A stretch of DNA of 64,000 bases, from assembly GCF_022179405.1 (NCBI RefSeq), contig NZ_BPQT01000010.1:1-64000 (forward strand), read 5' to 3'. The stretch's first letter is position 1. Each line of letters starts with the position of its first letter. Both the position numbers and the translations under genes were made by a program. This DNA is from Methylobacterium marchantiae. Lineage in GTDB: Bacteria; Pseudomonadota; Alphaproteobacteria; Rhizobiales; Beijerinckiaceae. Under the pieces are notes generated by a model. It was not told the DNA's origin. It was given only the letters and a program-made list of their open reading frames with translations, and did not search any database. Shown here piece by piece: positions 1 to 9,648 of this stretch.

Positions 1-88
1 TAAGTTCAGAACGCTCAGTCTGCTGGGATCGACAGAGGGGCGGGTCCTCGCGCCCGCCCCTTACTAAGTCCCGCCAAGGTTTCAGGTC
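1..88 (+). other. Leader before rpsJ with a G/C hairpin
   Basis: The window opens on a TAA that may be the stop codon of the preceding gene; tuf is the usual neighbour in alphaproteobacteria, but none of its coding sequence is present. A perfect 8-bp G/C stem (37-44 with 53-60, 8-nt loop) has no T-run after it, so it is more likely a pausing or processing hairpin than a terminator. Purine-rich sequence at 76-86 provides the ribosome binding site for rpsJ. Confidence 0.4.
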
Positions 89-397
89 ATGAACGGTCAG
101 AATATCCGCATCCGCCTCAAGGCGTTCGATCATCGCATCCTCGATGCGTCGACCCGTGAGATCGTGTCGACGGCCAAGCGCACCGGTGCGACCATTCGTG
201 GTCCGATCCCGCTGCCGACGCATATCGAGAAGTTCACCGTCAACCGCTCGCCGCACATCGATAAGAAGTCGCGCGAGCAGTTCGAGATGCGCACCCACAA
301 GCGCGTGCTCGATATCGTCGATCCGACGCCACAGACCGTGGACGCGCTGATGAAGCTCGACCTCGCCGCCGGCGTGGACGTGGAGATCAAGCTCTAA
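89..397 (+). CDS. rpsJ: 30S ribosomal protein S10
   Basis: S10 is a 30S head protein that also binds NusB in transcription antitermination. The 102-residue product has the family length and typical features: the N-terminal [10 protein letters not shown] strand, [13 protein letters not shown] in the middle and the [11 protein letters not shown] segment near the end. It is the first gene of the S10 operon, 51 bp before rplC. The start is the ATG at 89 behind a CAGG ribosome binding site. Identification is certain from sequence and context. Confidence 0.98.
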   Translation: MNGQNIRIRLKAFDHRILDASTREIVSTAKRTGATIRGPIPLPTHIEKFTVNRSPHIDKKSREQFEMRTHKRVLDIVDPTPQTVDALMKLDLAAGVDVEIKL

Positions 398-448
398 GTC
401 CCGCGGGGATTTAGAGCTTACCGTAGAATCGCGCGAGGGGAGACACCT

Positions 449-1192
449 ATGCGCTCAGGCGTCATCGCACAGAAGGTCGGCATGACCCGCATCTTTACGG
501 ATGCAGGCGAACATGTGCCCGTCACAGTGCTTAAAATCGATCAATGCCAGGTGGTTGCCCACCGTACCGTCGAGAAGAACGGCTACGTCGCCCTTCAGGT
601 CGGCGTCGGCAAGGCCAAGGTGAAGAACGTGTCGGCCGCCGAGCGCGGCCGGTTCGCGGTCGCCAAGGTCGAGCCTAAGCAGAAGCTCGCCGAGTTCCGC
701 GTGTCCGAGGATGCGCTGATCCCGGTCGGCGCCGAGATCACCGCCGACCACTTCATCCCGGGTCAGTTCGTCGACGTGACGGGCACCACCACGGGTAAGG
801 GTTTCGCAGGCGGCATGAAGCGCTGGAACTTCGGCGGTCTGCGCGCCACCCACGGCGTGTCCATCTCGCACCGTTCGATCGGTTCGACCGGTGGCCGTCA
901 GGATCCGGGCAAGACCTTCAAGAACAAGAAGATGCCCGGTCATATGGGTGTCGACCGGGTCACCACCCAGAACCTGCGCGTCGTGCGTACGGATCCCGAG
1001 CGTGGCCTCATCCTCGTCGAGGGCGCCGTTCCCGGTGTCGCTGGCGGCTGGATCCAGATCCGCGACGCGGTGAAGCGCAAGCTTCCCGCCGACGTGCCGC
1101 AGCCGGGCAAGTTCCGTGAGAACGGTTCCTCCGCTGCTCCCGCCACCGAAGCTCCGGCTCCCGAGGCTCCCGCTTCCGAGGAGAACGCGTGA
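449..1192 (+). CDS. rplC: 50S ribosomal protein L3
   Basis: L3 binds 23S rRNA and its central loop reaches towards the peptidyl transferase centre. The 247-residue protein starts [16 protein letters not shown] and holds the conserved [13 protein letters not shown] and [13 protein letters not shown] segments of that loop. It is longer than E. coli L3 (209 residues) because of a C-terminal Ala/Pro/Glu-rich tail (about residues 222-247), probably disordered. A good GAGGGGAG site precedes the ATG. Its TGA stop overlaps the rplD start by one base. Confidence 0.98.
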   Translation: MRSGVIAQKVGMTRIFTDAGEHVPVTVLKIDQCQVVAHRTVEKNGYVALQVGVGKAKVKNVSAAERGRFAVAKVEPKQKLAEFRVSEDALIPVGAEITADHFIPGQFVDVTGTTTGKGFAGGMKRWNFGGLRATHGVSISHRSIGSTGGRQDPGKTFKNKKMPGHMGVDRVTTQNLRVVRTDPERGLILVEGAVPGVAGGWIQIRDAVKRKLPADVPQPGKFRENGSSAAPATEAPAPEAPASEENA

Positions 1193-1812
1193 TGAAGCTC
1201 GATATCACCACTCTCGACGGCGCCGGCGCCGGGTCGATCGACCTGGACGAGACCATCTTCGGTCTCGAGCCCCGCGCCGACCTGCTCCAGCGCATGGTGC
1301 GCTGGCAGCTCGCCAAGCGTCAGGCCGGCACCCATGCGGTGAAGAACCGCTCGGACGTCAACCGGACCCGCAAGAAGCTGTACAAGCAGAAGGGCACGGG
1401 TAACGCCCGTCACGGCGCCGCCTCCGCTCCGCAGTTCCGCGGTGGTGGACGTGCCTTCGGTCCGGTCGTGCGCAGCCATGCTCACGATCTGCCGAAGAAG
1501 GTCCGAGCGCTGGCGCTCCGTCACGCTCTCTCCGCGAAGGTGAAGGCCGAGACCCTCATCATCGTTGACGACGTGACGCTCGCCGAGGGCAAGACCAAGA
1601 ACCTGGTCGAGCGCTTCGAGAAGATGGGCCTGTCCAGCGCGCTGATCATCAGCGGTGCCGAGGTCGACGTGAACTTCGGTCGCGCCGCTCGCAACATCCC
1701 GCAGATCGACGTCCTGCCGGTTCAGGGCATCAACGTCTACGACATCCTGCGTCGCGACAAGCTCGTGCTGACGCGCGCAGCGATCGATGCGCTGGAGGCG
1801 CGATTCAAATGA
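1192..1812 (+). CDS. rplD: 50S ribosomal protein L4
   Basis: L4 is an early-assembling 23S rRNA-binding protein lining the exit tunnel; in E. coli it also represses its own operon, which cannot be judged here. The 206-residue product has the tunnel-loop motifs [10 protein letters not shown] and GGGRAFGP (about residues 62-90). The ATG at 1192 is preferred over a GTG one codon upstream, because it gives the TGATG overlap with the rplC stop and the usual MKLDI N-terminus. It ends overlapping rplW by 4 bp. Confidence 0.97.
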   Translation: MKLDITTLDGAGAGSIDLDETIFGLEPRADLLQRMVRWQLAKRQAGTHAVKNRSDVNRTRKKLYKQKGTGNARHGAASAPQFRGGGRAFGPVVRSHAHDLPKKVRALALRHALSAKVKAETLIIVDDVTLAEGKTKNLVERFEKMGLSSALIISGAEVDVNFGRAARNIPQIDVLPVQGINVYDILRRDKLVLTRAAIDALEARFK

Positions 1813-2105
1813 GTGCCGATCCGCGCCACTACGACATCATCGTCTCTCCGGTCATCACCGAGAAGGCGACGAACCTCACCGAGCAGAACAAGGTCGTCTT
1901 CCGGGTTGCCCCGAAGGCCACCAAGCCGCAGATCAAGGAAGCGGTCGAGAAGCTGTTCGACGTCAAGGTCACGGGCGTGAACACGCTCGTCACCAAGGGC
2001 AAGAAGAAGATTTTCCGCGGGCTTCGCGGACAGCGTTCGGACGTGAAGAAAGCGATCGTGACCCTCGCCGAGGGTGAAACGATCGACGTCACGACCGGCC
2101 TCTGA
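1809..2105 (+). CDS. rplW: 50S ribosomal protein L23
   Basis: L23 sits at the tunnel exit and is the docking site for trigger factor and SRP. The 98-residue protein carries the [11 protein letters not shown] motif near its start, the [14 protein letters not shown] segment and the basic KGKKKIFRG loop. It overlaps the rplD stop by 4 bp (ATGA), which suggests translational coupling. The rplB start follows 25 bp after its stop. Confidence 0.97.
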   Translation: MSADPRHYDIIVSPVITEKATNLTEQNKVVFRVAPKATKPQIKEAVEKLFDVKVTGVNTLVTKGKKKIFRGLRGQRSDVKKAIVTLAEGETIDVTTGL

Positions 2106-2130
2106 CACGAAAAGCGTTAGGATCAAGCCG

Positions 2131-2967
2131 ATGGCCTTGAAGACATTCAAACCGGTCACGCCGAGCCTTCGCCAGCTCGTGCTCGTCGACCGCCGTGAGC
2201 TCTACAAGGGCAAGCCGGTCAAGAAGCTCACCGAGGGCAAGTCGTCGTCCGGCGGCCGCAACAACCTCGGTCGCATCACCGTCCGTTTCCGCGGCGGTGG
2301 ACACAAGCGCACCCTGCGCAACGTCGATTTCAAGCGTCGCGAGCAGCTGGGCGTCGCCGCCACCGTGGAGCGGATCGAGTACGATCCCAACCGCACGGCG
2401 TTCATCGCGCTGATCACCTACCCCGACGGCGTGCAGAGCTACATCCTGGCTCCCCAGCGCCTTTCGCCGGGCGACAAGGTGATCGCGGCCGAGCAGGTCG
2501 ACATCAAGCCGGGTAATGCCGGTCCGGTCGGCAACATGCCGGTCGGCACTATCGTGCACAACGTCGAGCTCAAGATCGGCAAGGGTGGCGCGATTGCCCG
2601 CTCGGCCGGCAACTACGCTCAGATCGTCGGGCGCGACCAGGGCTACGTGACTCTGCGCCTGAATTCGGGCGAGCAGCGTCTGGTCCACGGCCAGTGCTTC
2701 GCCAGTGTCGGTGCGGTGTCGAACCCGGACCACATGAACATCTCGCTCGGCAAGGCCGGCCGCAATCGCTGGCTCGGCAAGCGTCCGCACGTTCGCGGCG
2801 TTGCCATGAACCCGGTCGATCACCCGCACGGCGGCGGTGAGGGTCGTACCTCGGGCGGCCGGAATCCGGTCACGCCCTGGGGCGTGCCCACCAAGGGGAA
2901 GAAGACCCGCTCGAACAAGCGGACCGACGTCTTCATCCTCGCCAGCCGTCACAACCGCAAGAAGTAA
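2131..2967 (+). CDS. rplB: 50S ribosomal protein L2
   Basis: L2 is a core 23S rRNA-binding protein needed for subunit association and peptidyl transferase activity. The 278-residue product starts [14 protein letters not shown], has the RNA-binding OB/SH3-like domains and near the C-terminus the [14 protein letters not shown] loop containing the conserved functional histidine. An in-frame start at 2074 would run back into rplW and is rejected in favour of the ATG at 2131, which gives the family N-terminus. rpsS follows after 5 bp. Confidence 0.98.
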   Translation: MALKTFKPVTPSLRQLVLVDRRELYKGKPVKKLTEGKSSSGGRNNLGRITVRFRGGGHKRTLRNVDFKRREQLGVAATVERIEYDPNRTAFIALITYPDGVQSYILAPQRLSPGDKVIAAEQVDIKPGNAGPVGNMPVGTIVHNVELKIGKGGAIARSAGNYAQIVGRDQGYVTLRLNSGEQRLVHGQCFASVGAVSNPDHMNISLGKAGRNRWLGKRPHVRGVAMNPVDHPHGGGEGRTSGGRNPVTPWGVPTKGKKTRSNKRTDVFILASRHNRKK

Positions 2968-2972
2968 CCCTC

Positions 2973-3251
2973 ATGGCACGCTCGCTCTGGAAGGGGCCGT
3001 TCATCGACGGCTACCTCCTCAAGAAGGCTGAGACCGCTCGCGGATCCAGCCGCAACGAAGTCATCAAGATCTGGAGCCGTCGCTCCACGATCCTGCCGCA
3101 GTTCGTCGGGCTCACCTTCGGTGTGCACAACGGACAGAAGCATATCCCGGTCTACGTGTCCGAGGAGATGGTCGGCCACAAGTTCGGCGAGTTCTCGCCG
3201 ACGCGGACCTTCCACGGCCACGCAGCCGACAAGAAGGCGAAGAGGCGCTGA
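2973..3251 (+). CDS. rpsS: 30S ribosomal protein S19
   Basis: S19 forms a complex with S13 in the head of the small subunit near the A-site tRNA. The 92-residue product begins [16 protein letters not shown] and ends with the family pattern [12 protein letters not shown] followed by basic residues. It lies 5 bp after rplB and its stop ends one base before the rplV start, so it is tightly packed in the S10 operon. Confidence 0.98.
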   Translation: MARSLWKGPFIDGYLLKKAETARGSSRNEVIKIWSRRSTILPQFVGLTFGVHNGQKHIPVYVSEEMVGHKFGEFSPTRTFHGHAADKKAKRR

Positions 3252-3252
3252 G

Positions 3253-3639
3253 ATGGGCAAGCAAGCCACCCCCCGCGCGCTCCCCGAGAACGAGGCGAAG
3301 GCCGTCGCGCGCATGCTGCGCGTGAGCCCTCAGAAGCTCAATCTCGTTGCGCAACTCATCCGCGGTAAGAAGGTCGAGTCGGCTCTGGCCGACCTGGAAT
3401 TCTCCCGCAAGCGGATCGCCCGCGAGGTCAAGAAGTGCCTCGAGAGCGCCATCGCCAATGCCGAGAACAACCATGACCTCGATGTCGACGATCTCGTCGT
3501 CTCCGAGGCCTTCGTCGGTAAGGCGCTCGTGCTCAAGCGGTTCCACGCCCGTGCGCGTGGCCGCGGCGCCCGCATCCTGAAGCCCTTCGCGAACCTCACC
3601 ATCGTGGTGCGCGAAGTCCCGACCGCCGAAGCGGCGTGA
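3253..3639 (+). CDS. rplV: 50S ribosomal protein L22
   Basis: L22 contacts all six 23S rRNA domains and its beta-hairpin lines the exit tunnel, a known site of macrolide resistance changes. The 128-residue protein has the N-terminal [18 protein letters not shown] segment and the hairpin [20 protein letters not shown]. The start is the ATG at 3253, one base after the rpsS stop; longer in-frame starts would run back through rpsS. rpsC follows after 10 bp with a GGAGG-type ribosome binding site. Confidence 0.97.
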   Translation: MGKQATPRALPENEAKAVARMLRVSPQKLNLVAQLIRGKKVESALADLEFSRKRIAREVKKCLESAIANAENNHDLDVDDLVVSEAFVGKALVLKRFHARARGRGARILKPFANLTIVVREVPTAEAA

Positions 3640-3649
3640 GGAGGACCTG

Positions 3650-4390
3650 ATGGGCCAGAAAGTCAATCCGATCGGTCTGCGGCTCGGTATCAACCGGACC
3701 TGGGACTCCCGCTGGTTCGCCCAGAAGGGTGAATACGCCAAGTTGATGCACGAGGACGTCGCCATCCGCGCCGCACTCATGAAGCAGCTCAAGCAGGCCG
3801 CTGTCTCGAAGATCGTCATCGAGCGTCCGCACCGGAAGTGCCGCGTCACCATCCATTCGGGTCGCCCCGGTGTGGTGATCGGCAAGAAGGGCGCGGATAT
3901 CGAGAAGCTGCGCAAGCTCGTCGGCACCCTCACGAAGGCCGACGTGACCATCAACATCGTCGAGGTGCGCAAGCCCGAGATCGATGCGACCCTGGTGGCC
4001 GATTCGATCGCCCAGCAGCTGGAGCGTCGCGTCGCCTTCCGCCGTGCCATGAAGCGTGCGGTCCAGTCGGCCATGCGCCTCGGTGCCGAAGGCATCCGGA
4101 TCAATTGCTCGGGTCGTCTCGGCGGGGCCGAGATCGCGCGCCAGGAATGGTACCGCGAAGGTCGCGTTCCGCTGCATACCCTGCGTGCGGATGTCGATTA
4201 CGGCGTGGCGACTGCCTTCACGACCTACGGGACGTGCGGAATCAAGGTGTGGGTGTTCAAGGGCGAAATCCTCGAGCACGACCCGATGGCGCAGGACAAG
4301 CGCGCTCAGGAAGAAGGCGGCCGTTCGGGCGGACGTCGCGAGCGCGATGGCGAGGGTGGCCGCGAGCGCGGCCGTCGCGAACACGCCTGA
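3650..4390 (+). CDS. rpsC: 30S ribosomal protein S3
   Basis: S3 lies at the mRNA entry channel and contributes to helicase activity there. The 246-residue product starts [22 protein letters not shown] and contains a KH domain with the [11 protein letters not shown] signature near residue 80, then the conserved C-terminal domain. It is a little longer than E. coli S3 because of a Gly/Arg/Glu-rich tail over the last 35 or so residues, which is low complexity and probably flexible. It lies between rplV and rplP in the usual order. Confidence 0.98.
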   Translation: MGQKVNPIGLRLGINRTWDSRWFAQKGEYAKLMHEDVAIRAALMKQLKQAAVSKIVIERPHRKCRVTIHSGRPGVVIGKKGADIEKLRKLVGTLTKADVTINIVEVRKPEIDATLVADSIAQQLERRVAFRRAMKRAVQSAMRLGAEGIRINCSGRLGGAEIARQEWYREGRVPLHTLRADVDYGVATAFTTYGTCGIKVWVFKGEILEHDPMAQDKRAQEEGGRSGGRRERDGEGGRERGRREHA

Positions 4391-4439
4391 GGCGTGATCG
4401 CGTACGCCCATTAGCCAGAGAAGGTGTTGAGAGGCTGCC

Positions 4440-4853
4440 ATGTTGCAACCCAAGAAGACCAGGTTCCGTAAGCAGTTCAAGGGTCGCATCCACGGTGCGG
4501 CCAAGGGCGGCTTCGACCTCAATTTCGGGACGTTCGGCCTCAAGGCCATCGAACCGGAGCGTGTCACCGCGCGGCAGATCGAGGCGGCTCGCCGCGCGAT
4601 CACCCGCGAGATGAAGCGCCAGGGCCGTGTCTGGATCCGGATCTTCCCGGATGTGCCGGTCACGGCGAAGCCCACCGAAGTCCGCATGGGCTCCGGTAAG
4701 GGCGCACCCGAGTTCTGGGCTGCCCGCGTGCATCCCGGACGTATCATGTTCGAAGTCGACGGCGTCGCCGAGGACATCGCCAAAGAGGCTCTCCGCCTCG
4801 GTGCGGCGAAGCTCCCGATCCGCACGCGCGTCGTTCAGCGCATCGCTGATTAA
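4440..4853 (+). CDS. rplP: 50S ribosomal protein L16
   Basis: L16 helps position tRNA in the A site and is assembled late. The 137-residue product begins [16 protein letters not shown] and contains the conserved [14 protein letters not shown]-type segment (here [14 protein letters not shown]) and the [12 protein letters not shown] loop. The gap to rpsC is 49 bp, one of the larger ones in this operon. A purine-rich run at the 3' end of the gene forms the strong ribosome binding site for rpmC. Confidence 0.97.
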   Translation: MLQPKKTRFRKQFKGRIHGAAKGGFDLNFGTFGLKAIEPERVTARQIEAARRAITREMKRQGRVWIRIFPDVPVTAKPTEVRMGSGKGAPEFWAARVHPGRIMFEVDGVAEDIAKEALRLGAAKLPIRTRVVQRIAD

Positions 4854-4867
4854 GGGAGGAGGGGATC

Positions 4868-5083
4868 ATGAAGTCGTCGCAAAGACAGTCGGATCTGTCC
4901 GCCCTGTCGCCGGATCAACTGAACGACGAGCTGCTGAACCTGAAGAAGGAGCAGTTCAACCTGCGCTTCCAGGGCGCGACCGGTCAGCTCGAGAACGTCG
5001 CCCGGGTCCGTGAGGTCCGCCGCGATATCGCCCGCGTTCGCACGCTTCAGCGTCAGAAGACGCTGAAGTCCGCGCAGGCTTGA
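4868..5083 (+). CDS. rpmC: 50S ribosomal protein L29
   Basis: L29 is a small helical-hairpin protein beside L23 at the tunnel exit. The 71-residue protein has the typical [23 protein letters not shown] first helix and a [14 protein letters not shown] second helix. An AAGGGAGGAGGGG stretch just before the ATG is an exceptionally purine-rich ribosome binding site. It lies between rplP and rpsQ, as expected. Confidence 0.96.
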   Translation: MKSSQRQSDLSALSPDQLNDELLNLKKEQFNLRFQGATGQLENVARVREVRRDIARVRTLQRQKTLKSAQA

Positions 5084-5093
5084 GGAGTACATC

Positions 5094-5360
5094 ATGCCGA
5101 AGCGCGTATTGCAGGGCGTCGTCGTCAGCGACAAGGGCGAGAAGACCATCGTCGTGAAGGTGGAGCGTCGCTTCACCCATCCGGTGATGAAGAAGACCGT
5201 CCGTCGTTCGAAGAACTACCACGCCCATGACGAGACCAACGTCGCCAAGGTCGGTCAGACAGTGTCGATCGAGGAATGCCGTCCGTTCTCGAAGACCAAG
5301 ACCTGGAAGCTCATCGAAGGCGGCGCAGCCGCTCCGGAAGCGACCGCCGCCGAAGCGTGA
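5094..5360 (+). CDS. rpsQ: 30S ribosomal protein S17
   Basis: S17 is an OB-fold primary 16S rRNA-binding protein. The 88-residue product has the [20 protein letters not shown] strand pair and the [14 protein letters not shown]-terminal core, followed by an Ala/Pro-rich tail. It is the last gene before an intrinsic terminator at 5381-5410, so here it closes the S10 operon instead of running on into rplN. A TTGAGGAG ribosome binding site precedes the ATG. Confidence 0.97.
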   Translation: MPKRVLQGVVVSDKGEKTIVVKVERRFTHPVMKKTVRRSKNYHAHDETNVAKVGQTVSIEECRPFSKTKTWKLIEGGAAAPEATAAEA

Positions 5361-5380
5361 GCGGGATGCGGGTTTTTTAG

Positions 5381-5410
5381 AGCGGGCGCAGCTTCTGCGC
5401 CCGCTTTTTT
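5381..5410 (+). terminator. Rho-independent terminator after rpsQ
   Basis: A perfect 11-bp stem (5381-5391 paired with 5395-5405, 3-nt CTT loop) is followed directly by six T residues. This is the strongest terminator structure in the r-protein block and lies 20 bp after the rpsQ stop, so S10-operon transcripts should end or be strongly reduced here. Confidence 0.88.
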
Positions 5411-5822
5411 GTGCCTGGTCCATCCTCGGCCGGATCTGCCGCCAGGCCGCGGAATTCGCTTGCGAATCGGACTTGCGAATCGATCCGCTCGAATCGTTGC
5501 CTGCTCTTCGCAGTAGCGGGGCGTAGGAATGCGGGTCCTCGCTCCGTAAAAGTCCGTCGCGATGATGGTCACCGAGCCGGGAATGCATCGTCCGGTCTGA
5601 TTTCTCTTGCGCATGTCCGCTACCCATAGTATCGGACCGTCCTTCGCGACATTTGAGAGGGGTGCTCGCACCCTTCGTACGCGGCGACCGCGCCGGTGTT
5701 CAAAACACCGATTGCGCGGTGCTTCATATGAGCCGGGGACATCAGATCCCCATCAGGCGTCGTCCGCCGGACAATACCGTCCGTGTGCGGAAACCCGCCT
5801 GAAACAAGGAAAGGTCACTCTC
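5411..5822 (+). other. Long gap between S10 and spc operons
   Basis: About 410 bp separate the terminator from the rplN start and hold no convincing gene. There is a short perfect hairpin at 5695-5709 (6-bp stem, 3-nt loop). Since rplN lies behind a strong terminator, a promoter for the spc operon is expected here; no -35/-10 pair good enough to name was found. The AAGGAAAGG purine run just before 5823 is the rplN ribosome binding site. Confidence 0.5.
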
Positions 5823-6191
5823 GTGATCCAGATGCAGACGAATCTGGACGTCGCCGACAATTCTGGTGCGCGTCGCGTGATGTGCATCAAGGTTCTCGGC
5901 GGGTCGAAGCGCAAGTATGCCGGCGTGGGCGATATCATCGTCGTGTCGGTGAAGGAGGCCATTCCCCGCGGCCGCGTGAAGAAGGGCGACGTCATGAAGG
6001 CCGTCGTCGTTCGCACCGCCAAGGAAGTGAAGCGCGCCGACGGATCCGTGATCCGGTTCGACAAGAACGCCGCCGTTCTGATCAACAATCAGAAAGAGCC
6101 GATCGGCACCCGTATCTTCGGACCCGTGCCGCGCGAATTGCGCGCCCGGAACCACATGAAGATCATCTCGCTCGCTCCGGAGGTGTTGTGA
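5823..6191 (+). CDS. rplN: 50S ribosomal protein L14
   Basis: L14 forms an intersubunit bridge with 16S rRNA and is the binding site of the silencing factor RsfS. The 122-residue product starts (GTG) [20 protein letters not shown] and contains [14 protein letters not shown] and [12 protein letters not shown], all standard for the family. GTG at 5823 is chosen because it gives exactly the family N-terminus behind an AAGGAAAGG site; an ATG far upstream at 5607 would add unrelated sequence. The stop overlaps rplX by one base. Confidence 0.97.
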   Translation: MIQMQTNLDVADNSGARRVMCIKVLGGSKRKYAGVGDIIVVSVKEAIPRGRVKKGDVMKAVVVRTAKEVKRADGSVIRFDKNAAVLINNQKEPIGTRIFGPVPRELRARNHMKIISLAPEVL

Positions 6192-6508
6192 TGGCTGCCA
6201 AGGTCAAGAAGGGCGACAAGGTCGTCGTTCTCACGGGTCGCGACAAGGGTCGCTCCGGCGAGGTCATCTCGGTGATGCCGAAGGAAGATCGTGCGCTCGT
6301 GCGCGGGATCAATCTGGTCAAAAAGCACCAGAAGCAGACGCAGAACCAGGAAGGCGGCATCGTCTCCAAGGAAGCCGCAATTCATCTGTCCAATATCGCG
6401 ATCGCCGACCCGAAGGACGGTCAGCCGACGCGCGTTGGTTTCCGCATTCTCGACGACGGCCGCAAGGTCCGGTTCGCCAAGCGCTCGGGGGATCAGATCG
6501 ATGGCTGA
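6191..6508 (+). CDS. rplX: 50S ribosomal protein L24
   Basis: L24 is an assembly initiator binding the 5' domain of 23S rRNA. The 105-residue product has the KOW motif [18 protein letters not shown] (about residues 8-25) and the following [19 protein letters not shown] segment. Its ATG at 6191 overlaps the rplN stop by one base and its own stop overlaps rplE by 8 bp, a compact arrangement suggesting coupled translation. Confidence 0.97.
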   Translation: MAAKVKKGDKVVVLTGRDKGRSGEVISVMPKEDRALVRGINLVKKHQKQTQNQEGGIVSKEAAIHLSNIAIADPKDGQPTRVGFRILDDGRKVRFAKRSGDQIDG

Positions 6509-7067
6509 GAAGAACAACGACGCGTACACCCCCCGTCTGCGCAAGCATTACGACGAGGTCGTGCGCCAGAAGCTGATCGAAGAGTTCGGCTACAAGAACC
6601 CCATGCAGGTTCCGGTCATCGAGAAGATCGTGATCAACATGGGCGTGGGCGAGTCCACCGCCGATTCCAAGAAGGCCTCCGTCGCCGCCGGCGACCTTGC
6701 GCTGATCGCCGGCCAGAAGCCGGTCATCACCAAGGCCCGCAAGGCCATCGCGACCTTCAAGGTCCGCGAAGGTATGCCGATCGGCTGCAAGGTGACGCTG
6801 CGCAAGCATCGGATGTACGAGTTCATGGACCGCCTCATCACCATCGCGCTCCCGCGCGTGCGTGACTTCCGCGGCCTGAACCCCCGTTCGTTCGACGGCA
6901 ACGGCAATTACGCGTTGGGCCTCAAGGAGCACCTGGTGTTCCCGGAGATCTCCTACGACAAGGCCGACGCCACGTGGGGCATGGACATCGTCATCCAGAC
7001 GTCCGCCCGCACCGATGCCGAGGCGCGCGCGCTCCTCGCGCAATTCCGATTCCCGTTCCGGCAGTAA
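6501..7067 (+). CDS. rplE: 50S ribosomal protein L5
   Basis: L5 binds 5S rRNA and contacts the P-site tRNA. The 188-residue protein contains [13 protein letters not shown], the [19 protein letters not shown] segment and the C-terminal [12 protein letters not shown] motif. The ATG at 6501 lies inside the end of rplX (8-bp overlap), and the resulting [18 protein letters not shown]-terminus matches the alphaproteobacterial form. rpsN follows 39 bp later. Confidence 0.97.
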   Translation: MAEKNNDAYTPRLRKHYDEVVRQKLIEEFGYKNPMQVPVIEKIVINMGVGESTADSKKASVAAGDLALIAGQKPVITKARKAIATFKVREGMPIGCKVTLRKHRMYEFMDRLITIALPRVRDFRGLNPRSFDGNGNYALGLKEHLVFPEISYDKADATWGMDIVIQTSARTDAEARALLAQFRFPFRQ

Positions 7068-7106
7068 GTGCTGAAAAGCTCTTAGACGCGGACACCGGAG
7101 AGAGAC

Positions 7107-7412
7107 ATGGCAAAGAAAAGCTCAGTCGAGAAGAATAATCACCGCAAGGAGTTGGTGAAGCGGTTCGCCGCCAAGCGTAAGGCCCTCCTTGCTACCGCCA
7201 ACAACGAATCCCTCGAGATGGAGGAGCGCTTCGAGGCGCGCCTCAAGCTCGCGGAACTGCCCCGCAACTCGTCTGCGACCCGTATCCGCAATCGTTGCGG
7301 CATCACGGGACGTCCCCGCGCCTTCTACCGCAAGATGGGCATCTCGCGCGTGGCGCTTCGGGAACTTGGCAACCGGGGTCTCATCCCCGGCCTGGTCAAG
7401 TCGAGCTGGTAA
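7107..7412 (+). CDS. rpsN: 30S ribosomal protein S14 (zinc-independent form)
   Basis: S14 is a late-assembling head protein. The 101-residue length and a single cysteine, in RCGITGRPR, show the long form without the CXXC zinc ribbon of the short S14. The C-terminal [11 protein letters not shown] ending is characteristic. It sits between rplE and rpsH as usual for the spc operon, with a GGAGAGA ribosome binding site. Confidence 0.97.
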   Translation: MAKKSSVEKNNHRKELVKRFAAKRKALLATANNESLEMEERFEARLKLAELPRNSSATRIRNRCGITGRPRAFYRKMGISRVALRELGNRGLIPGLVKSSW

Positions 7413-7424
7413 GGAGCAGGCACC

Positions 7425-7820
7425 ATGGTCAACGATCCCGTGGGTGATATGCTCACCCGCATCCGCAACGGTCAGATGCGCCGCCGCAACGTCGTTCAGA
7501 CGCCTGGCTCGCGTCTCCGTGCAAGCGTTCTCGACGTCCTCAAGGCCGAGGGCTACATCCGCGATTACGCCACGACCGATTTCGGCAACGGCCGCACCGA
7601 GTTCTCGATCGAGCTGAAATACTACGACGGCCAGCCCGTCATCCGCTCGATCCAGCGCGTCTCGAAGCCCGGCCGCCGCGTCTACTCGGCCGTGAGCGAA
7701 CTTCCCCGCGTCGCCGATGGCCTCGGCGTCACCATCGTGTCCACCCCGCAGGGCGTTATGGCCGACCACGAGGCGCGTGAGCGCAACGTCGGCGGCGAAG
7801 TGCTCTGCAAGGTGTTCTGA
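7425..7820 (+). CDS. rpsH: 30S ribosomal protein S8
   Basis: S8 binds the central domain of 16S rRNA and in E. coli represses the spc operon by binding its mRNA. The 131-residue product starts [17 protein letters not shown] and ends with the [23 protein letters not shown] segment that includes the RNA-binding loop. No obvious copy of the 16S target was identified upstream of rplE, so autoregulation is only a family expectation. rplF follows after 22 bp. Confidence 0.97.
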   Translation: MVNDPVGDMLTRIRNGQMRRRNVVQTPGSRLRASVLDVLKAEGYIRDYATTDFGNGRTEFSIELKYYDGQPVIRSIQRVSKPGRRVYSAVSELPRVADGLGVTIVSTPQGVMADHEARERNVGGEVLCKVF

Positions 7821-7842
7821 TCTCGGACTTGGAGGAAAGGCA

Positions 7843-8376
7843 ATGTCTCGCGTAGGCAAGAAGCCCGTTCCCGTCCCGTCCGGCGTGACGGCCACGGTGA
7901 CCGGTCAGACGGTGAAGATGAAGGGCTCCAAGGGAGAGCTCCAGTACGTCGTTCCCAACGTGGTCGACGTGAAGTTCGAGGACGGTGCCGTCTCGGTACA
8001 GCCCAGGAACCAGACCAAGGAGGCCCGCTCGCTGTGGGGCACCTCCCGGGCCCAGGTGGCGAACCTCGTCGAGGGCGTCTCCAAGGGGTTCGAGAAGAAG
8101 CTCGAGATCACCGGCGTCGGCTATCGTGCCGCCATGGCCGGCAAGGCCCTCAAGCTCTCGCTCGGCTACAGCCACGACATCGAGTACGCGATCCCGGTCG
8201 GGATCACGATCGCGGTGCCCAAGCCCACCGAAATCGTCATCTCTGGTATCGACCGGCAGGTGGTCGGCCAGGTGGCAGCCGAGATCCGCGACTATCGCGG
8301 TCCCGAGCCCTACAAGGGCAAGGGCGTGAAGTACGCGGGCGAGTTCATCTTCCGCAAGGAAGGCAAGAAGAAGTAA
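7843..8376 (+). CDS. rplF: 50S ribosomal protein L6
   Basis: L6 lies near the sarcin-ricin loop and factor-binding site. The 177-residue product begins [15 protein letters not shown] and near the C-terminus has the [14 protein letters not shown] signature. The ATG at 7843 behind a GGAGGAAAGG site is preferred to an in-frame start at 7717 inside rpsH. It is followed by rplR after 12 bp. Confidence 0.97.
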   Translation: MSRVGKKPVPVPSGVTATVTGQTVKMKGSKGELQYVVPNVVDVKFEDGAVSVQPRNQTKEARSLWGTSRAQVANLVEGVSKGFEKKLEITGVGYRAAMAGKALKLSLGYSHDIEYAIPVGITIAVPKPTEIVISGIDRQVVGQVAAEIRDYRGPEPYKGKGVKYAGEFIFRKEGKKK

Positions 8377-8388
8377 GGGCCGGCCATC

Positions 8389-8751
8389 ATGTCACGCAAA
8401 ATCGATGCACTCGACCGCCGCAAGGCGCGTGTGCGCCGCGCGCTGCGGGCGGCGGCGAATGGACGGCCCCGGCTTTCGGTGTTCCGTTCCTCCAAGCAGA
8501 TCTACGTCCAGGTCATCGACGACGCAGCGGGCAAGACCCTCGCTGCCGCCTCGACCCTCGACAAGGACCTGCGTTCGGGCCTGAAGACCGGCGCCGATGC
8601 GGCCGCTGCGGCCGCCGTCGGCAAGCTCGTCGCCGAGCGCGCCAAGGCCGCCGGAGTCACCAAGGTGATCTTCGACCGCTCGGGCTACATCTACCACGGG
8701 CGCGTCAAGGCGCTCGCCGATGCCGCCCGTGAGGGTGGCCTCGAGTTCTAA
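8389..8751 (+). CDS. rplR: 50S ribosomal protein L18
   Basis: L18 binds 5S rRNA together with L5 and L25 and forms the central protuberance. The 120-residue product has the basic N-terminal [11 protein letters not shown] stretch, [18 protein letters not shown] and the [25 protein letters not shown]-terminus typical of the family. It is followed by a 94-bp spacer with two hairpins before rpsE. Confidence 0.97.
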   Translation: MSRKIDALDRRKARVRRALRAAANGRPRLSVFRSSKQIYVQVIDDAAGKTLAAASTLDKDLRSGLKTGADAAAAAAVGKLVAERAKAAGVTKVIFDRSGYIYHGRVKALADAAREGGLEF

Positions 8752-8763
8752 GACCAGGCGGGG

Positions 8764-8822
8764 AGGGACGGCGTCTGCCGTCCCTCGGACAAGCTATCAA
8801 GCGAGCGGGCTCCGCCGCCCGC
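8764..8822 (+). other. Two hairpins between rplR and rpsE
   Basis: A perfect 9-bp stem (8764-8772 with 8777-8785, 4-nt loop) is followed by a 6-bp stem (8805-8810 with 8817-8822). Neither has a T-run. They sit in the only long spacer inside the middle of the spc operon and may be mRNA processing or pausing structures. Confidence 0.4.
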
Positions 8823-8845
8823 GTCAGTGAGACAGGATTTCAGAT

Positions 8846-9433
8846 ATGGCACGTGAACGGGAAGGCGGTGGCCGCGGCCGCCGCGACGAGCGCGAGGAGC
8901 GCGACAGCGAATTCGTGGACAAGCTGGTCCACATCAACCGTGTCGCCAAGGTGGTGAAGGGCGGCCGTCGCTTCGGCTTTGCTGCCCTCGTCGTCGTCGG
9001 CGACCAGAAGGGCCGCGTCGGCTTCGGCCATGGTAAGGCGCGCGAAGTGCCGGAAGCCATCCGCAAGGCGACGGAAGCCGCCAAGCGTGGTCTCGTCCGC
9101 GTAGCGCTCCGCGAGGGCCGCACCCTCCACCACGACGTCTACGGCCGTCACGGTGCCGGCAAGGTCATCCTCCGCGCTGCGCCCCAGGGTACTGGCATCA
9201 TCGCCGGCGGCCCGATGCGCGCCGTCTTCGAGACGCTCGGCATGCAGGACGTGGTGGCCAAGAGCCTCGGCTCTTCGAACCCCTACAACCTCGTGCGCGC
9301 GACCTTCGAGGCGCTGAAGAACGAGGACAGCCCGCGCTCGGTCGCTGCCCGCCGCGGCCTCAAGGTCTCGGCCCTGCAGAGCCGTCGTCGCGACGCTGAT
9401 CCGTCCGACACGTCCGAAGCCGCAGTCGCGTAA
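8846..9433 (+). CDS. rpsE: 30S ribosomal protein S5
   Basis: S5 borders the mRNA entry channel and affects translational fidelity. The 195-residue product has an Arg/Glu/Gly-rich N-terminal extension (about residues 1-24), then the double-stranded RNA-binding domain with [20 protein letters not shown] and the [12 protein letters not shown] motif. The C-terminal tail after residue 170 is longer than in E. coli. It is followed by rpmD after 12 bp. Confidence 0.97.
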   Translation: MAREREGGGRGRRDEREERDSEFVDKLVHINRVAKVVKGGRRFGFAALVVVGDQKGRVGFGHGKAREVPEAIRKATEAAKRGLVRVALREGRTLHHDVYGRHGAGKVILRAAPQGTGIIAGGPMRAVFETLGMQDVVAKSLGSSNPYNLVRATFEALKNEDSPRSVAARRGLKVSALQSRRRDADPSDTSEAAVA

Positions 9434-9445
9434 GGGGAGGGTGCA

Positions 9446-9637
9446 ATGGCAACGAAGACTCTCCGCATCGAGCAGATCGGTTCGCCGATTCGCCGTGAGG
9501 GCGACCAGCGCGCGACGCTGATCGGCCTCAAGCTGAACAAGCTGCACCGGGTCTCCACGCTGGAGGATACTCCCTCCGTCCGTGGCATGATCCGCAAGGT
9601 GCATCACCTCGTGCGCGTCCTCGACGACGCGGCCTGA
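9446..9637 (+). CDS. rpmD: 50S ribosomal protein L30
   Basis: L30 is a small 23S rRNA-binding protein. The 63-residue product contains the family core, [20 protein letters not shown] then [10 protein letters not shown] and the MIRKVHHLV end. A GGGGAGGG site precedes the ATG. It lies 11 bp before rplO in the standard order. Confidence 0.95.
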   Translation: MATKTLRIEQIGSPIRREGDQRATLIGLKLNKLHRVSTLEDTPSVRGMIRKVHHLVRVLDDAA

Positions 9638-9648
9638 GGGAGGGCATC

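Noticed and set aside
5411-5822. tRNA or small RNA gene in the rpsQ-rplN gap
   Set aside because: No cloverleaf could be drawn and only a short 6-bp hairpin is present; there was not enough support to name an RNA.
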